The notes under the pieces: model-generated
Databases searched by the model: none
What the model was told of the DNA's origin: nothing
The model's input: the letters and a program-made list of their open reading frames with translations, nothing else
Program-made: the position numbers and the translations under genes
Origin: Chlamydiota bacterium
Lineage (GTDB): Bacteria; Chlamydiota; Chlamydiia; Chlamydiales; Parachlamydiaceae
DNA: 64,000 nt
NCBI GenBank assembly: GCA_013287915.1
Contig: JABDCX010000008.1
Location: forward strand, 1-64,000
Direction: 5' to 3'
Part shown: positions 46,766-57,407 of the stretch, piece by piece
Layout of the letters: the number at the start of each line of letters is the position of its first letter
Numbering within the stretch: position 1 is the first letter of the stretch

Positions 46766-47821
46766 ATGAAAAAAAACTCTCGCAGCTTGTCGCGGTTCTC
46801 GTCAAATCGCTTAGTCAAAACATTTTTTAGCCTCTGCGCGGCGTTGTGCATCTCGCTCCTTTTGTGGGCACAAACACCGACATCGACCGTTCAACTCCCC
46901 GATTCCAACCACGCGCTCACCTTTTACGCCAATCAAACGAACGATAATTTGACAAAGACATTTCAAGCGGCTATCGAGAGTGCGCAAGATTCGATTTTGA
47001 TGATCACCTACTCGATCAGCGATCATACGATCATCGATTGTTTAAATAAGCAAGCTGAGAGCGGCATCCCGGTCAAACTGATTTGCGATGCAAAAACTTC
47101 GCCCCGCCTCGAACAAAGATTGAGCCCTCATGTCCATCTGGTAAAAAAATATGAGAAGGGGTTGATGCATCAAAAGATCCTCATCGTCGATCATCGAAAC
47201 GTGTGGCTCGGATCAGCCAATATGACTTCCGATTCTCTCAAAATGCATGGAAACCTCGTTCAGGGGATTAACAGCCAGGAACTTGCCGCCTTTCTGGAGA
47301 AAAAGGCTGCTGTGCATGAAGGACAAGCGGGCCGCCTTCCTTTTCAAGATACGTTCACGGTCGGCAATCAAGCCGTTGAAATTTGGTGGCTGCCCTGCGA
47401 CCAGACAGCTGTGCAACGGTTGCAAAAATTGATCGATTCCGCCAAAAAAACGGTGCGCGTTGCGATGTTCACCTGGACGCGGTACGACCTTGCAAGATCG
47501 ATCATAGAAGCTGCGAGACGGCAAGTCGATACAGAAGTCGTGATCGATTACCAAGCGGGAAGAGGCGCCGGAGCCAAAATTGTGGCTCTCCTCAAAGAGT
47601 ACAACATCAAAGTGTTTTTAAGCCGGCCAGGGCCACTGCTTCACCACAAGTTCCTCTACATCGACGGAGAGATCCTGGTCAACGGGTCTGCCAACTGGAC
47701 AAAAGCAGCATTTACCCAAAATGACGATTGTTTTATTGTCATTGAGGGATTAACTGAGTCCCAGAAGCTCCAAATGGATGAGCTTTGGGAAACAATACGC
47801 TCAGACGCGCAACCACCATGA
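46766..47821 (+). CDS. Phospholipase D-like protein with signal anchor
   Basis: Two HKD motifs: HQKILIVDHRNVWLGSANMT and HHKFLYIDGEILVNGSANWT. Confidence 0.9.
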   Translation: MKKNSRSLSRFSSNRLVKTFFSLCAALCISLLLWAQTPTSTVQLPDSNHALTFYANQTNDNLTKTFQAAIESAQDSILMITYSISDHTIIDCLNKQAESGIPVKLICDAKTSPRLEQRLSPHVHLVKKYEKGLMHQKILIVDHRNVWLGSANMTSDSLKMHGNLVQGINSQELAAFLEKKAAVHEGQAGRLPFQDTFTVGNQAVEIWWLPCDQTAVQRLQKLIDSAKKTVRVAMFTWTRYDLARSIIEAARRQVDTEVVIDYQAGRGAGAKIVALLKEYNIKVFLSRPGPLLHHKFLYIDGEILVNGSANWTKAAFTQNDDCFIVIEGLTESQKLQMDELWETIRSDAQPP

Positions 47822-48504
47822 AAATCGCTCTCCTTGGATTTGGCAAAACCGGAAAAATGTGCGAACAAGCGGCACAAGCGCGCGGTCACACCATTGTGGG
47901 CACAATTACATCGACAACGCCCCCTTCCACTCTTGACCAAATCATCCTTCCTGCAGATGTTTTGATCGATTTCTCCCATCCCGAAGCGGTGGGTCGCCAC
48001 ATTGAACTTGCCGCCAAACACCGCAAGAACCTCGTCATCGGCACCACAGGGTGGTACGAGCAACTCCCCGGGCTTAAAGAGACGATTGAGAAGGCAGGGA
48101 TCGGATGCCTTTATGCTCCCAATTTTTCTATGGGCGTGGCTCTCTTCAACGCCCTTCTCGCTAAAGCGGCAGCCCTATTTACTAAAGAACACGGCTATGC
48201 CATCAGTGCCTTTGAAATTCACCACGAAAAAAAAGCTGATGCTCCCTCAGGCACAGCCAAGACGCTGGCAGCGACAATCGAGCATACGGGAGGCCAATCT
48301 GTGCCAATTTCCAGCGTGCGCGTCGGAACAATCCCAGGGATTCACACTTTTCTGTTCAATTCTCCCCACGATACGATCACATTGACTCATACGGCTCACA
48401 ACAGACAAAGCTATGCTGAAGGCGCTGTCGCTGCAGCCGAATGGATCAGCACACGCACAGGCCTGTTCACATTTAAAGACTTCTTTGCCAAGGAACTTCT
48501 ATGA
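47818..48504 (+). CDS. dapB: 4-hydroxy-tetrahydrodipicolinate reductase
   Basis: MKIALLGFGKTGKMCEQAA, VIGTTGWYEQL, FEIHHEKKADAPSGTAKTLA. Confidence 0.93.
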   Translation: MKIALLGFGKTGKMCEQAAQARGHTIVGTITSTTPPSTLDQIILPADVLIDFSHPEAVGRHIELAAKHRKNLVIGTTGWYEQLPGLKETIEKAGIGCLYAPNFSMGVALFNALLAKAAALFTKEHGYAISAFEIHHEKKADAPSGTAKTLAATIEHTGGQSVPISSVRVGTIPGIHTFLFNSPHDTITLTHTAHNRQSYAEGAVAAAEWISTRTGLFTFKDFFAKELL

Positions 48505-49409
48505 TCCGCTTAAAGGGAGCTTATACGGCTCTGGTCACCCCTTTCACCGCCGAAGATGCGCTCGATCAAGAGGGGTTGAGAACGTTGATCGATTTGCAAA
48601 TAAAAGCCGGCATCGATGGAATCGTCGTCATGGGCTCGACAGGCGAATCCCCTACCCTTTCAAGTGAGGAGCGGCAACAAATTGTCCAAATTACCCGCGA
48701 AACACTCCCAAAAGAGATCCCCTTGATTGTGGGGACAGGCCATAGCTCGACAAAGCAGACGATCGCGAACACCCTTCAAGCGGAAAAGCTAGGCGCCGAC
48801 ATGGCCCTTGTCGTTGCTCCCTACTACAACAAACCGACTCCTGAAGGAGTCTACCAACACTATTCAACGCTTGCCCGTGCGACTTCGCTGCCCTTAATTG
48901 TATATAACTCACCCGGGCGGACAGGGACTCAAATCTCTGTAGAGACGGCTAAAAGACTGGTTTCGCTCCCCTCCATTGTCGGCATGAAAGAGTCGTCGGG
49001 AAATATTAGCCACACAAGCGATATGATCGAAATGGTGCGGCAAGAGCGGCCTGAATTCAGCATTCTCACAGGCGATGATCCATTGACGCTCGCAACGGTG
49101 GGCCTCGGTGGTCAAGGGGTGATCTCTGTCATAAGCAATCTCTTGCCCGACTTGGTCAAAGCACTCGTTTGGTCAACCTTAGAAGATGACATGAGCACCG
49201 CACAAGAACTCCACTATTTCTTGATGCCTTTGATCAGGGCCCTCTTTCTCGAGAGCAATCCAATCCCCATCAAAGCGGCCCTTGCCCTCCAAGGGCTTCC
49301 CGGAGGCAAGTGCCGCCTCCCCTTGTGCGAGATGCAGCCCGAAAATCATAGAATGCTCGAAATAATTTTAGAGCCATTTGGCTCGCCTTATTCGATCCGC
49401 TCGAAATAA
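48501..49409 (+). CDS. dapA: 4-hydroxy-tetrahydrodipicolinate synthase
   Basis: GSTGESPTLSSEERQQIV, APYYNKPTPEGVYQHY, YNSPGRTG, GMKESSGN. Confidence 0.96.
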   Translation: MIRLKGAYTALVTPFTAEDALDQEGLRTLIDLQIKAGIDGIVVMGSTGESPTLSSEERQQIVQITRETLPKEIPLIVGTGHSSTKQTIANTLQAEKLGADMALVVAPYYNKPTPEGVYQHYSTLARATSLPLIVYNSPGRTGTQISVETAKRLVSLPSIVGMKESSGNISHTSDMIEMVRQERPEFSILTGDDPLTLATVGLGGQGVISVISNLLPDLVKALVWSTLEDDMSTAQELHYFLMPLIRALFLESNPIPIKAALALQGLPGGKCRLPLCEMQPENHRMLEIILEPFGSPYSIRSK

Positions 49410-50245
49410 ATCGTTGCTTCTGCTTCTATGTCCCTCGCGATAATACAATAATTGGTGATGGCACAAAAAGCAGGATCATCTTTTTCATAGATAACTTTAT
49501 CTCCTACGAACCAGACCTCAAATTTTTGTTCATCTTCCTTATCATATACACGACTCTTCCAACGAGATCCGTCGCTCAAAGTCAGATAGACAGTGGAATA
49601 ATTTCTTTCGATTTTTTTGATGGTTGGAAAATCTTGCGTTGAAATTTTCGGTTCAAACGTGTCGTAACTTGAATCATAATTTTTAGCTTGAATGAGATCG
49701 TAATTGCTTAGCTTAACACTACCGACAGCCGAATCGCCATCCCGACCATTGCTTACATAGGAAATGTTAATATGATCTCCAACTTTCCATGTATTAAAGT
49801 CATCATCATAAGAAGATACCCAAGAAGATCCATCACTTAATTCAAGAACACGATCGAAATCCTTTAGCATGTGGTACTCTAAATCTCTCACTTTCTCAAT
49901 TTTTTCAATTGTAGGAAGATGTTCAAATGACTCCAAAGCAACCTGAGGAAGGTACATAATTTGTGCTTCTAAGTTAATCAAGCGTAGCGATTCGAACACT
50001 TCCTCCATGACGACGGAATCCACATGATCTCCAGGATTCCACATTTTTAGAAGTTCATTTTCAATAGGCAATAAAGCGTTGGAATACACAGTCCCGTTAC
50101 TTAAATAAAAATAGGTGGCATCAGGCTGAAATTCTACGCGATCTAACGTTATAGTATATTTCTGCAAAGCGTTTGGCTCTTCAGCTTGCAGCTGAACTCC
50201 AATGGCTAACAAGACAAATGCGCATATCGTGGAAAATGCTTTCAT
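49388..50245 (-). CDS. Secreted hypothetical protein, tandem paralog 1
   Basis: Signal peptide MKAFSTICAFVLLAIGVQLQA; paralogous to 50362..51264. Confidence 0.75.
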   Translation of the reverse strand: MKAFSTICAFVLLAIGVQLQAEEPNALQKYTITLDRVEFQPDATYFYLSNGTVYSNALLPIENELLKMWNPGDHVDSVVMEEVFESLRLINLEAQIMYLPQVALESFEHLPTIEKIEKVRDLEYHMLKDFDRVLELSDGSSWVSSYDDDFNTWKVGDHINISYVSNGRDGDSAVGSVKLSNYDLIQAKNYDSSYDTFEPKISTQDFPTIKKIERNYSTVYLTLSDGSRWKSRVYDKEDEQKFEVWFVGDKVIYEKDDPAFCAITNYCIIARDIEAEATIYFERIE

Positions 50246-50361
50246 ATGTTCCTCAGGTATGGGTTAAAAGCACCTGAGTATATAGGAAAAAGGGAAAAAA
50301 AAGATAGAAAATTCAAGCTAGGAAAGGGGTCCCAGGCCTGACCCCCCTTCCCTTTTTTCTT

Positions 50362-51264
50362 TTATTTGATTGCCTCAAAATAAATCGCTGCATCTGCATC
50401 CATATCTATTGAGATAATGCTGTAATTGGTTATCGAAGTAAAAACTCTCTCATACTTATCATAAATCACTTTATCTCCTACGAACCAGACCTCAAGTTTT
50501 TGTGCATCTTTCTTATTATATAAACTCGTCTTCCAACGAGATCTATCGCTTAGTATCAGAAAGGCAGTTGGAACGCTACTCCATTCAAATTCTTTTCTCA
50601 CTTCAATTTTTTGAATGGTTGGAAACTGTTCCTGAGAAATTGCAGGGGCAGTCTTGAACTCGGCAGCACTTGAATCATAATCTTTAACTTGAACGAGATC
50701 GCAATTAATCATTCCGACATAATTAAATTCATCACCATCCTCCTGCTCGCTACCCCTATCGTGCGGTGCATAAGAAATGTTGATGTGATCTCCTACTTTC
50801 CAATAACGAAAGTAATCTTCGTAATGTGATACCCAAGAAGATCCATCACTTAGTAGAAGATTAGAATCGAAAACTTTTATTGAAGCTAACTCCAAATTTC
50901 TAGACTTCTCAATCTTTTCAATCGTAGGAAGATTTTTTTGCGAAGATAGCTCCAAAGCAACTTGAGGGGAATAAAGAATTTTTGCGTCAAGATCAATTAA
51001 GGAGAGTGATTTTATCTTTCCAATATTTATTTCTGCATCAATGTGATCCCCAGGATTCCATAACTTTAAAAGTTCATTTTCACTGGGCAATAACGTGTTA
51101 GAATAAACAGCGCCATTGCTTAAATGAACGTAAGTGGCATCAGGCTGAAATTCTACACGATCTAAAGTTATAGTATATTTCTGCAAAGCGTTTGGCTCTT
51201 CAGCTTGCAGCTGAACTCCAATGGCTAACAAGACAAATGCGCATATCATGGAAAATGCTTTCAT
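50362..51264 (-). CDS. Secreted hypothetical protein, tandem paralog 2
   Basis: MKAFSMICAFVLLAIGVQLQAEEPNALQKYTITLDRVEFQPDATY identical to paralog 1 except one residue; later sequence diverges. Confidence 0.75.
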   Translation of the reverse strand: MKAFSMICAFVLLAIGVQLQAEEPNALQKYTITLDRVEFQPDATYVHLSNGAVYSNTLLPSENELLKLWNPGDHIDAEINIGKIKSLSLIDLDAKILYSPQVALELSSQKNLPTIEKIEKSRNLELASIKVFDSNLLLSDGSSWVSHYEDYFRYWKVGDHINISYAPHDRGSEQEDGDEFNYVGMINCDLVQVKDYDSSAAEFKTAPAISQEQFPTIQKIEVRKEFEWSSVPTAFLILSDRSRWKTSLYNKKDAQKLEVWFVGDKVIYDKYERVFTSITNYSIISIDMDADAAIYFEAIK

Positions 51265-51377
51265 ATGTTCCTCAGGTATGGGTTAAAAGTACCTGAGTAT
51301 ATAGGAAAAAAGGAAAAAAAAGATAGAAAATTCAAGCTAGGGAAGGGTGGACCCTATGGGAGATGGGGTCATTGAGA

Positions 51378-51403
51378 AAACCCCAGGCAATCGCCTGGGG
51401 TTT
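51378..51403 (-). terminator. Rho-independent terminator of hppA
   Basis: aaaccccaggc-aatc-gcctggggttt stem followed by T-rich sequence on the minus strand. Confidence 0.75.
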
Positions 51404-51412
51404 ATAGCATGG

Positions 51413-53500
51413 TTAGTGCTGGTAGGCGTGAAGGGCGGCCAAGAGCAGCAGGGCAACGATGTTGGCGATCTTGATCATGGGGTTGATCGCTGGACCAGCC
51501 GTATCTTTGTACGGATCGCCAACGGTGTCCCCTGTAATCGCCGCATGGTGTGCGTCCGAGCCTTTTCCACCGTGGTGCCCTTCTTCGATGAGCTTCTTGG
51601 CATTGTCCCAAGCACCACCACCAGATGTCATCGACAGACCGACGAAGAGGCCGGTGATCACAATCCCAAGCAGCATTGCACCGACAGTTGTGAAGGCTTC
51701 GTTTTGTCCGACAAAGAAATTGATCACAAAATACACCAAGATGGGGGCTCCGACTGGCAAGAGCGAGGGCACAATCATCTCTTTAATCGCTGCTTTTGTG
51801 AGGATGTCGACAGCGCGTCCGTAGTTAGGCAGCGCAGTCCCTTCCATTAAGCCGGGGATCTCTTTAAATTGCTTTCTCACTTCGATCACAACAGAACCTG
51901 CTGCACGGCCCACTGCCATCATGCTAAGAGCGGCAAACAGGTAGGGCAACAATCCACCGATAAAGAGTCCAACGACGACATAGGCGTTTTCGAGTTGGAA
52001 TGATGCTTGGTTGGAACCAAAATAGTGTTGCAGATCTTCGATATACGCCGAAAACAATACCAAAGCCGCAAAACCAGCTGAACCGATCGCATACCCTTTG
52101 GTCACCGCTTTTGTCGTGTTTCCAACGGCATCTAAAGCGTCTGTCACTTTGCGCACCTCTTGTGGGAGCTTTGCCATTTCAGCAATTCCACCGGCGTTGT
52201 CAGTCACAGGGCCATAGGCATCGAGTGCGACAATCATGCCAGCCAAGGCCAACATCGTCGTTGCAGCAACCGCAATCCCAAACAGGTTTGCGTTGGTATA
52301 CGACACTAAGATCCCGCCGCAGATCACCAGCACAGGCAAGGCTGTCGCTTCCATCGAAATGGCCAAGCCTTGGATGATGTTGGTGCCATGTCCCGTCGTC
52401 GATGCTAAAGCAATACTTTTCACCGGACGGTATAGAGTCAGCGTATAATACTCTGTAATCCAAACGAGCAATCCCGTTACAACAAGGCCTGTGAAGGCGC
52501 ACCAGAGTAAGTTAATCCCGGTGAATGAAACGCCATTGGCTTCGTAGCTCACATCAAATCCTAAAAGCCATTTTGTCAAACCGACAATCGCAACTGCAGA
52601 GACAACCGCTGTTGTGATGATCCCTTTGTAAAGAGCTGCCATGATGTTGTGTTTAGGCCCGAGACGGACGAAAAATGTTCCGATGATCGAAGCCAAAATG
52701 CACACAGCGCCGATGGCGAGTGGGAAATACATCATCTTGTCTAAAACATCGCCCGAAAAATAGATCCCTGCCATCAGCATCGTACCGACGATCGTCACGA
52801 CATACGTTTCGAACAAGTCAGCGGCCATCCCGGCGCAGTCGCCGACGTTATCGCCGACGTTGTCTGCAATCACAGCTGGGTTACGTGGATCATCTTCTGG
52901 AATCCCGGCTTCAATCTTCCCCACGAGGTCAGCGCCTACATCTGCGCCTTTCGTGAAGATCCCGCCACCCAAACGTGCGAAGATCGAAATGAGCGAAGCT
53001 CCAAAGCCAAGGCCTACGAGAGCTTCTAAGATCGAGCGCGTCTCGAGTCCTGAATTTTTCAAGTATAAGTAGTAACCAGTGACACCGATGATGCCTAAAC
53101 CAACGACCAACAAACCGGTAATGGCGCCTGATTTGAATGAAACATTAAGAGCGCTTTGCAAGCCGTGACGCGCTGCTTCAGCGGTGCGGACGTTCGCGCG
53201 TACAGAGACGTTCATTCCAATGTAACCAGCAACTCCCGAAAGGCATGCACCGATCACAAAGCCGATCGCAACATGGATCCCGAGCAACCAAGCTAAAAAG
53301 GCAAAAATCACGACACCTACGATCGCAATCACTTGATATTGCCTATTCAGGTAAGCACGTGCTCCTTCCTGAATCGCTGCGGCAATTTGTTGCATCTTGG
53401 GGGTTCCGGTGCTAAGAGATAAAATCGATCGGATGAGTAGAACGCCATACAAAATAGCCACCACCCCAGACCCAATAACAAAAGCATATTCGTTAAACAT
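51413..53500 (-). CDS. hppA: Membrane-bound ion-translocating pyrophosphatase
   Basis: [56 protein letters not shown]; start at [10 protein letters not shown]. Confidence 0.96.
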   Translation of the reverse strand: MFNEYAFVIGSGVVAILYGVLLIRSILSLSTGTPKMQQIAAAIQEGARAYLNRQYQVIAIVGVVIFAFLAWLLGIHVAIGFVIGACLSGVAGYIGMNVSVRANVRTAEAARHGLQSALNVSFKSGAITGLLVVGLGIIGVTGYYLYLKNSGLETRSILEALVGLGFGASLISIFARLGGGIFTKGADVGADLVGKIEAGIPEDDPRNPAVIADNVGDNVGDCAGMAADLFETYVVTIVGTMLMAGIYFSGDVLDKMMYFPLAIGAVCILASIIGTFFVRLGPKHNIMAALYKGIITTAVVSAVAIVGLTKWLLGFDVSYEANGVSFTGINLLWCAFTGLVVTGLLVWITEYYTLTLYRPVKSIALASTTGHGTNIIQGLAISMEATALPVLVICGGILVSYTNANLFGIAVAATTMLALAGMIVALDAYGPVTDNAGGIAEMAKLPQEVRKVTDALDAVGNTTKAVTKGYAIGSAGFAALVLFSAYIEDLQHYFGSNQASFQLENAYVVVGLFIGGLLPYLFAALSMMAVGRAAGSVVIEVRKQFKEIPGLMEGTALPNYGRAVDILTKAAIKEMIVPSLLPVGAPILVYFVINFFVGQNEAFTTVGAMLLGIVITGLFVGLSMTSGGGAWDNAKKLIEEGHHGGKGSDAHHAAITGDTVGDPYKDTAGPAINPMIKIANIVALLLLAALHAYQH

Positions 53501-53616
53501 GGAAATGACACCTCTAGTTTTGGTTAAAGCCTTCACGCACTCTCTAGAAAAAGCCTAGTTTGATTATCATAAATACCATACACAAACTCCCTCTATAATT
53601 TCAACCTTCTCTATAA

Positions 53617-53638
53617 GAGCCTTTCCCGCTGTGCCTCT
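53617..53638. repeat. Solo terminal repeat of the 11069..11235 element
   Basis: gagcctttcccgctgtgcctct matches 22 nt of the reverse complement of the right end of that element. Confidence 0.65.
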
Positions 53639-53682
53639 CTTTTCTATTGAAATCAAAAGTTGCCAAATGAAATAAGTGGGCT

Positions 53683-54363
53683 ATGGAACAAGAGCATCAC
53701 GATACCGACCATGCCTACAGCGCAGACTCGTGGAGAATCTTTCGGATTTTAGCAGAATTTGTCGATGGGTTTGAATCGATGACCAACATCGGCCCTTCTG
53801 TTTCCATCTTTGGGTCGGCGCGCTTTCAACCAGCAACTCCCTATTACAATCTTGCTATCGATGTGTCAGAACAGCTCTCCCAAAGGGGATTTGCCATCAT
53901 TACGGGCGGGGGGCCAGGGATCATGGAAGCCGCTAACCGCGGGGCGCAATCGGCAAACGGCCGCTCCTGTGGCCTTGGGATCGACATCCCAACAGAGGCG
54001 GAGTCAAACGAATTTGTCGACAGCAAGTACAATCTGCGCTTTCGCTATTTTTTTGTGCGAAAAGTGATGTTCATTCGGTATGCTCAAGGGTTTGTCTTTC
54101 TGCCGGGTGGTCTTGGAACTCTCGACGAGCTATTTGAAGCGTTGACGTTGATCCAAACAAAAAAGATTCAGCCTTTTCCCATTTACCTCATGGGAAAGGT
54201 GTATTGGGAAGATCTCTTAAAGTGGATGCGAGAGACAGTCATCGCACAAGGCTGCATCAGCGAAAGCGACCTAAACCTCTTGCACGTGACCGATGATCCG
54301 GAAGAAGTTGCCAACGGGATTGAAAGGCACTTCCAACGAAACCGTTTCGTGAAAAATTTCTAG
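53683..54363 (+). CDS. LOG/TIGR00730 family Rossmann-fold protein
   Basis: ITGGGPGIMEAANRGA, FVFLPGGLGTLDELFEALTLIQ. Confidence 0.92.
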   Translation: MEQEHHDTDHAYSADSWRIFRILAEFVDGFESMTNIGPSVSIFGSARFQPATPYYNLAIDVSEQLSQRGFAIITGGGPGIMEAANRGAQSANGRSCGLGIDIPTEAESNEFVDSKYNLRFRYFFVRKVMFIRYAQGFVFLPGGLGTLDELFEALTLIQTKKIQPFPIYLMGKVYWEDLLKWMRETVIAQGCISESDLNLLHVTDDPEEVANGIERHFQRNRFVKNF

Positions 54364-54376
54364 GCCGCTTTCTCTG

Positions 54377-55006
54377 TTAGACTGGGTTTCCATCCTTATC
54401 GCGTACGCGCCTATCTCCTCTATCAATAGGGCGAGTGATGACAAAAATTGGGTTACCGTTCTTGTCGTACATGGCGATGGGAGCGCTTGGCCTTGATCCC
54501 GAAGCGCTGACGCTGCTTGCAGGGATTGGATAGCCTTCTTTATCGTACATCATTCCAAGAGGGGGAGGTCGTCTTCTCTCAGCTCTCTCAGCTACAGATC
54601 CACTTCTTGTGATGTCACTGTAAGAAAGAACGGGAACTTCTGCTCTCGTATCCCAGACCACAGTAACCTCTTTTCCCGAAACCTCAATAGGCGGCACACG
54701 CACTCCATTCACCTTTTGATAGTTCCAAACAGCTGAAGCAAAGAGCTCGTGCATCGCCCTGTCTATTTGGTTTTTTGCGTCTAAGAGGATCGCTCCAACC
54801 TCTCGAAGGGTGCGAGCCCCTTCAGTTTTATAATTGGCCGGCAATGAAACGGTTGCAAAAATGTTCTCCGACGGAGCCACAGACAAATCCGCACTAATTA
54901 CTGATTTGTCCTTCTCCGCTTCGCTTACTGCCTTTAATCTACTTTGGATTTCACCCAAAGTCCAGCGATAAGCTCCTACATTGTAATAGTGTTGAACATA
55001 ACTCAT
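54377..55006 (-). CDS. Hypothetical protein with C-terminal MYDKxGxPI-type repeats
   Basis: LGMMYDKEGYPIPAS / PIAMYDKNGNPIFVI / RVRDKDGNPV repeated motif. Confidence 0.65.
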   Translation of the reverse strand: MSYVQHYYNVGAYRWTLGEIQSRLKAVSEAEKDKSVISADLSVAPSENIFATVSLPANYKTEGARTLREVGAILLDAKNQIDRAMHELFASAVWNYQKVNGVRVPPIEVSGKEVTVVWDTRAEVPVLSYSDITRSGSVAERAERRRPPPLGMMYDKEGYPIPASSVSASGSRPSAPIAMYDKNGNPIFVITRPIDRGDRRVRDKDGNPV

Positions 55007-55017
55007 AAAATCCTCAA

Positions 55018-55869
55018 TTAACGATAAATTACATAAGCTGCGCGCGCCGAAGTTAATCGGGTGGCATTGATCAGAAGGTTTGGATATCCTCCCCTCAACG
55101 AACCGCCGTGGATACCCACAATAATGACATCATCGACACTCCATTGCGATGTCACAGGCAGGTCATAGCTTGAAACTTCCATCTGCCTTCCATCATTTAA
55201 GAAAACCATGTCGTAGTTGTTCCCTAGAGCTGGATTGACCCGGTAAATTCTTTCAATTCTCTTTGGATTCACTGGCGCACCAACTAAATTCACGGGAACA
55301 GATCCCCCTGTGCACTGGTTGAGGATCCGGTATTCATAATCATCGTTAAAGCCTAGCTTATTGCTCTCTGTTACAACGATCTGATCGGTCTTCTTCCATC
55401 CATTGAGTTCAGCCCCATAAAACGGCTTCACTCTCCATAAAGAGGTGTCTTCCAGTTCCAAGGTAACAGTGGGGGATTCCCAAAAGGCGTTGTCCTTCTT
55501 TTTCACATCGGCAAAGTAGGTAATCGTATCGGGATGGAGCGGGTACTTTGCGGCTTTGATCGAGGCGCGAATTCCAGCTGGGTGGGGCGCGCGTCCTTTT
55601 GAGTCTTTGAACCGCTGGAATGCGGTTGTAATCTCATTTTGAATTTTTTGTTTCTGGGCATCGCGCTCATCTATCTGCTCGGCGTACTTCCCTACAATCT
55701 CTCGCCCCTCCCCGACCAGCTCAGCTCTTAATGCTGAATCTATGGCTGCTACTGGCTCTGGAACAAGCTGATTTTCTTCCCCCTTCACACCGGCGGTCAA
55801 AGCAGAGGAAGCGACTAAAAATGAAAATGTTAGACTGAGAAATATGTGTGATTTCATATTTGGATACAC
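55018..55869 (-). CDS. Secreted hypothetical protein
   Basis: Signal peptide MKSHIFLSLTFSFLVASSALTA; ORF upstream of 54377..55006 on the same strand. Confidence 0.65.
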   Translation of the reverse strand: MYPNMKSHIFLSLTFSFLVASSALTAGVKGEENQLVPEPVAAIDSALRAELVGEGREIVGKYAEQIDERDAQKQKIQNEITTAFQRFKDSKGRAPHPAGIRASIKAAKYPLHPDTITYFADVKKKDNAFWESPTVTLELEDTSLWRVKPFYGAELNGWKKTDQIVVTESNKLGFNDDYEYRILNQCTGGSVPVNLVGAPVNPKRIERIYRVNPALGNNYDMVFLNDGRQMEVSSYDLPVTSQWSVDDVIIVGIHGGSLRGGYPNLLINATRLTSARAAYVIYR

Positions 55870-56045
55870 TCCTTTTTAAATTAGTGATGTTGAACATCGC
55901 AAATATTTTGCGAATCTGTGAGGCACTCTAATCCGCTCATATTAAGACCCTTTAAAGAATACATAAAGATTTCATTGGATGAGTATGGCCTAGAAAAATA
56001 TCGACCTGCTATGTTATAAGTGATCCCATCCAATAGGAGTCAAAT

Positions 56046-57407
56046 TTGTACCTGATCACCACATTTCTCATCACGCTTTTTTGTTTAGCCGGCACATTTT
56101 TTTTGACGGCGCTTGCAACGGCGTTTCGCAGAATCCACAAAAGAGACTCCAAACAGCAGATGATTGCGGCAGAGCACTATTTTTTCTACCGCCCCTTTCA
56201 TCTCAAGTTTTTTCCCCTCCATGAATACGAAGGGCTGTTTTTTGCGACCGTCTGCGCACAAAACATGGCCCGTTGCGGTTTTGTTGTCGGGGCCACACTC
56301 TTCTTCCTGGCAACTCCCCTGTTTCCTTTGGAAAACGAGCTGAGCTATTTTTGGGTCATTCTCTCGTTTTTGGTCTTTATCCTGCTCTCGTTTATCTTTG
56401 GGGAGTACTTGCCTCGCACGTTGGGGCTTCAATTTCCAGAAAAGGCACTCAAAATTTGCCCTCCCTTCTGCTCTTTTTTCATGTTCCTGGTGTTCCCGAT
56501 CACGTTTTTGTTCCTCAAAATCTCCCATTCGTTTTCCCGCACCGTCTACCTCGACCATTTGATTGGCCCACATGCACAAGGCAAGCAAGAAATTATCGAC
56601 ATCATCCAAGACACCGAACTGAGTTCCGGGATCAACCGGCACGACAAAAAGCTGATCGAGTCGGTTCTTCTTTTTAGGGAAAAAATTGCCCGTGAAGTGA
56701 TGGTGCCAAGAGTAGACCTGTTCAGCCTGTCCGCAAACACCTCGATTCGGGAGGCGGCTGCGCTTTTAGTCCAAGAGGGGTACAGCCGAACGCCGATCTA
56801 CCGCAATACGATCGACGAGGTGATCGGAGTCTTGATGTACAAAGACGTCCTCAAAAAGTACATGGAGTACGAAGAGACAAAAAACGGTGCCATTTTGGAT
56901 GCCTCGATCGAGACGATCAAAAAAAACGTTCTTTTCACACCAGAAACAAAACGGATTTCGAATTTGCTGCAAGAATTTCGAAAAAAACAGGTCCACTTGG
57001 CTATTGTCGTGGATGAATATGGGGGCACAGAAGGGATCGTCACGATCGAAGATATCATCGAAGAAATTGTCGGCAACATCAAAGATGAATACGACAATGA
57101 AGAAGCCCTCTTCCAGGCACAACCAGACGGCAGTTGGATCGTAGATGCGCGGATGAGCATTTTTGACGTTGAAGAGCAGCTCGGAATCACCATTCCTCAG
57201 GAAGGGGAATACGACACGATCGGAGGATTCATTTTCAACCATGCCGGGTCGATTCCGTCCAAAGGGTTTACGATCCACCAAGACGATTTCGACATCGAAG
57301 TGATCGAGTCGAGCGAGCGGATGCTTGAAAAGGTGAGAGTCCGACCTGCTCACAAGCGCCACAAACATTTAAGACACACGGAGTCGTTCGAACACGATGA
57401 GCATTGA
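56046..57407 (+). CDS. HlyC/CorC family hemolysin-like CBS-domain membrane protein
   Basis: TTG start; VMVPRVDLFSLSANTSIREAAALLVQEGYSRTPIYRNTIDEVIGVLMYKDVL; VVDEYGGTEGIVTIEDIIEEIVGNIKDEYD. Confidence 0.92.
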   Translation: MYLITTFLITLFCLAGTFFLTALATAFRRIHKRDSKQQMIAAEHYFFYRPFHLKFFPLHEYEGLFFATVCAQNMARCGFVVGATLFFLATPLFPLENELSYFWVILSFLVFILLSFIFGEYLPRTLGLQFPEKALKICPPFCSFFMFLVFPITFLFLKISHSFSRTVYLDHLIGPHAQGKQEIIDIIQDTELSSGINRHDKKLIESVLLFREKIAREVMVPRVDLFSLSANTSIREAAALLVQEGYSRTPIYRNTIDEVIGVLMYKDVLKKYMEYEETKNGAILDASIETIKKNVLFTPETKRISNLLQEFRKKQVHLAIVVDEYGGTEGIVTIEDIIEEIVGNIKDEYDNEEALFQAQPDGSWIVDARMSIFDVEEQLGITIPQEGEYDTIGGFIFNHAGSIPSKGFTIHQDDFDIEVIESSERMLEKVRVRPAHKRHKHLRHTESFEHDEH

